From UBA1801 sp035353395 (GTDB lineage Bacteria > Acidobacteriota > Holophagae > Holophagales > Holophagaceae), in assembly GCA_035353395.1 (NCBI GenBank), contig DAOPZL010000007.1, forward strand, positions 18,927 to 82,926: a stretch of DNA of 64,000 nucleotides, given 5' to 3'. The notes below the pieces were generated by a model. It did no database searches. It was given only the letters and a program-made list of their open reading frames with translations, and had not been told where the DNA came from. Below, one piece after another: positions 62,651 to 64,000 of this stretch. Made by a program: the position numbers and the translations under genes. The stretch's first letter is position 1. The number at the start of each line of letters is the position of its first letter.

Positions 62651-63580
62651 TCACCACTTCCGGACGTAGTGGCAGGTGTAGCCGCCGGGATTCTTCCTCA
62701 GGTAGTCCTGGTGGTAGGCCTCGGCGTCCCACCAGGGGCCGGCCGGGACGATCTCCGTGACCAGGGGCTTCTTCCAGTTCCCTTCGGCCTCGACCTCGGC
62801 CTTCACCCGCTCCGCGGTCAGCCGCTGCGCCTCGCCGTGGAAGAAGATCGCGCTGCGATAGGAGGAGCCCAGGTCCCCCCCCTGGCGGTCCAGGGTGGTC
62901 GGATCGTGCATGCTGAAGAAGAAGCGCAGGAGCGCCTCGTAGCTGGTCCGGGCCGGGTCGAACTGGATCCTCACCGCCTCCGCGTGGCCTTCGTGGTCCT
63001 GGTAGGTGGGGTGGGCGACGAGGCCTCCCGTGTAGCCCACCTCCGTGTCGAGCACGCCCGGCTGCTGTCGAAGCAGCTCCTCCATGCCCCAGAAGCAGCC
63101 TCCGGCCAGGGTGGCCACCTCGATGTCCGGGGCGGACCCGAAGAGGCTCCGGTACCGGGCGTAGCCTTCCTGCTCCAGCTCTTCGGCCGGGATGAACCGC
63201 AGGGAGGCCGAATTGATGCAGTAGCGGAGCCCGCCCCCCTCGGCCGGGCCGTCGTCGAAGACGTGCCCCAGGTGGGTGTCCGAGGCGGCCGCCCTGACTT
63301 CGGTCCTGACCATGCCGTGCGAGGTGTCCGCCTGCTCCCGGAGCGTTCCCCCATCGACGGGGTTCGAGAAGCTGGGCCATCCGCATTCCGAATCGAACTT
63401 GTCCCTCGAGGAGAACAGCGGCGTCCCGTCCACGACGTCGACATAGAGGCCGTCCCGCCGGTTGTCCCAGTACTCGTTCCTGAAGGGAGGCTCCGTGCCG
63501 CCCTCCTGGGTGACGTGGTACTGCATCGGGCTCAGGCGCTGTCTCAGTGCCGCCTGGGAGGGATGCGAGGATCCGGTCAT
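62651..63580 (-). CDS. msrAB: Bifunctional methionine sulfoxide reductase (MsrB-MsrA fusion)
   Basis: In this 309-residue protein, the N-terminal MsrB domain has CGWPSF, the catalytic Cys121 in RYCINSASLRF and no CxxC zinc sites, so it is the metal-free type. The C-terminal MsrA domain (about 153-305) has Cys162 in GGCFWGMEE and a C-terminal CHY motif that can carry the resolving Cys. Together they reduce both R- and S-sulfoxides of methionine. No signal peptide. AAGGAG precedes the ATG. It is upstream of ahcY on the same strand but ahcY has its own promoter. Confidence 0.95.
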   Translation of the reverse strand: MTGSSHPSQAALRQRLSPMQYHVTQEGGTEPPFRNEYWDNRRDGLYVDVVDGTPLFSSRDKFDSECGWPSFSNPVDGGTLREQADTSHGMVRTEVRAAASDTHLGHVFDDGPAEGGGLRYCINSASLRFIPAEELEQEGYARYRSLFGSAPDIEVATLAGGCFWGMEELLRQQPGVLDTEVGYTGGLVAHPTYQDHEGHAEAVRIQFDPARTSYEALLRFFFSMHDPTTLDRQGGDLGSSYRSAIFFHGEAQRLTAERVKAEVEAEGNWKKPLVTEIVPAGPWWDAEAYHQDYLRKNPGGYTCHYVRKW

Positions 63581-63947
63581 GAGACTCTCCTTGGAGGTGC
63601 GGCTGGGCCGGAGCGAGGATCCGCAGAGAGCCTGGGGCCGGCATGTCGCTGCCTGTTTCGCCGCGGTGCGGATGCCTCCTGGATCCCTTGGGTGACCCGG
63701 GATTCCGGAGTGTGACCAGCTACGCTGAAAAAAGCATCAAGGCATTATTCCCGGCAGCCGACAATGTGTCGAGCCTCATGTCAATTCCGCAATTCCGTTC
63801 GCGGTGTCCCCCGGTCCCGCCGATGGATTTGAGAAACCCAGAAGTAGAAGTGAAGACCCGGCCGATCGCCATGGCGGACCAGCCGGGGAAGTCCGGTCTA
63901 CCGAGTTTTCAACCCGTCTGCATTCCAGCAGAAGAAGGAGCGGATCC
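63581..63947 (+). promoter_or_regulatory. Divergent promoter region of msrAB and nifJ
   Basis: I see no gene here. The stretch includes a perfect palindrome CGACA-ATG-TGTCG (63759-63771) and an AT-rich patch (about 63727-63750). The nifJ Shine-Dalgarno AAGGAG is at 63935-63940, seven bases before the ATG at 63948. No Rex operator match is visible. Confidence 0.4.
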
Positions 63948-64000
63948 ATGACCCAACGACCGATGAAGACGATGGACGGGAACGAGGCGGCGGCCTCGGT
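63948..64000 (+). CDS. nifJ: Pyruvate:ferredoxin oxidoreductase NifJ, N terminus (cut by window edge)
   Basis: Only about 17 residues are in the window (MTQRPMKTMDGNEAAAS). TMDGNEAAAS is the typical start of homodimeric pyruvate:ferredoxin (flavodoxin) oxidoreductases, which begin with a short Met-rich lead and DGNxAAA. The strong AAGGAG site supports this start. The enzyme would convert pyruvate to acetyl-CoA and reduce ferredoxin, the electron donor for the hydrogenases upstream. The rest of the gene is outside the window. Confidence 0.85.
   Translation, partial: MTQRPMKTMDGNEAAAS

Overview
The window is about 64 kb of GC-rich bacterial chromosome with dense, mostly operonic genes, short intergenic gaps, strong Shine-Dalgarno sites and frequent GTGA stop/start overlaps. 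Three things point to an anaerobic or facultative Acidobacteriota relative, most likely class Holophagae (Geothrix/Holophaga-like): twin [FeFe]-hydrogenase clusters, the start of a pyruvate:ferredoxin oxidoreductase gene at the right edge, and many multi-PAS hybrid kinases. This placement is an inference from gene content; no rRNA is present. I found no insertion sequence, prophage, CRISPR array or tRNA.

Region 1 (1-21281) is a hydrogen/redox island. The end of one Rex repressor gene precedes hydB-hydA-hydC (458-4983). A second complete rex (5362-6015), with a textbook Rex operator just upstream of its start, overlaps a second hydrogenase set: hydC-like, a HydB fused to a GltD/NfnB-type flavoprotein (6474-9716), and hydA. 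A receiver protein, a sensory [FeFe]-hydrogenase-like histidine kinase, a receiver-kinase hybrid and a seven-PAS hybrid kinase follow on the same strand. Convergent to them lie a PAS hybrid kinase and a FIST sensor protein. None of these signalling proteins has a DNA-binding output domain.

Region 2 (22555-43904) is mostly housekeeping and envelope genes: mutS2, rpsU, a membrane-anchored Ser/Thr kinase, lepA with a small LAB_N membrane protein, a UDP-sugar epimerase and a zinc-ribbon protein, a DUF748 protein, a cyclic-2,3-diphosphoglycerate-synthetase-like P-loop protein, comF, a DUF1624-type membrane protein, a CorC/HlyC CBS protein and a receiver/hybrid-kinase pair.

Region 3 (44325-50733) holds a GH113-like glycosidase, a receiver-PATAN protein, a histidine phosphatase and a DUF1015-serA-serC group. 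The phosphatase may supply the missing last step of serine synthesis. A hairpin covers the serA Shine-Dalgarno.

Region 4 (50797-64000) has a nitroreductase, an MBL-fold hydrolase, an aldo/keto reductase, a DHA2 transporter, an M3 peptidase, a thiamine-binding-like protein, a MinD-like ATPase paired with a helix-turn-helix protein, a patatin lipoprotein, a probable outer-membrane protein, ahcY under an S-adenosylhomocysteine riboswitch, an MsrB-MsrA fusion and the first codons of nifJ. Together the genes suggest an organism that disposes of or uses H2 through ferredoxin- and pyridine-nucleotide-linked hydrogenases and tunes this with NADH sensing (Rex) and possibly H2 sensing (the sensor kinase).
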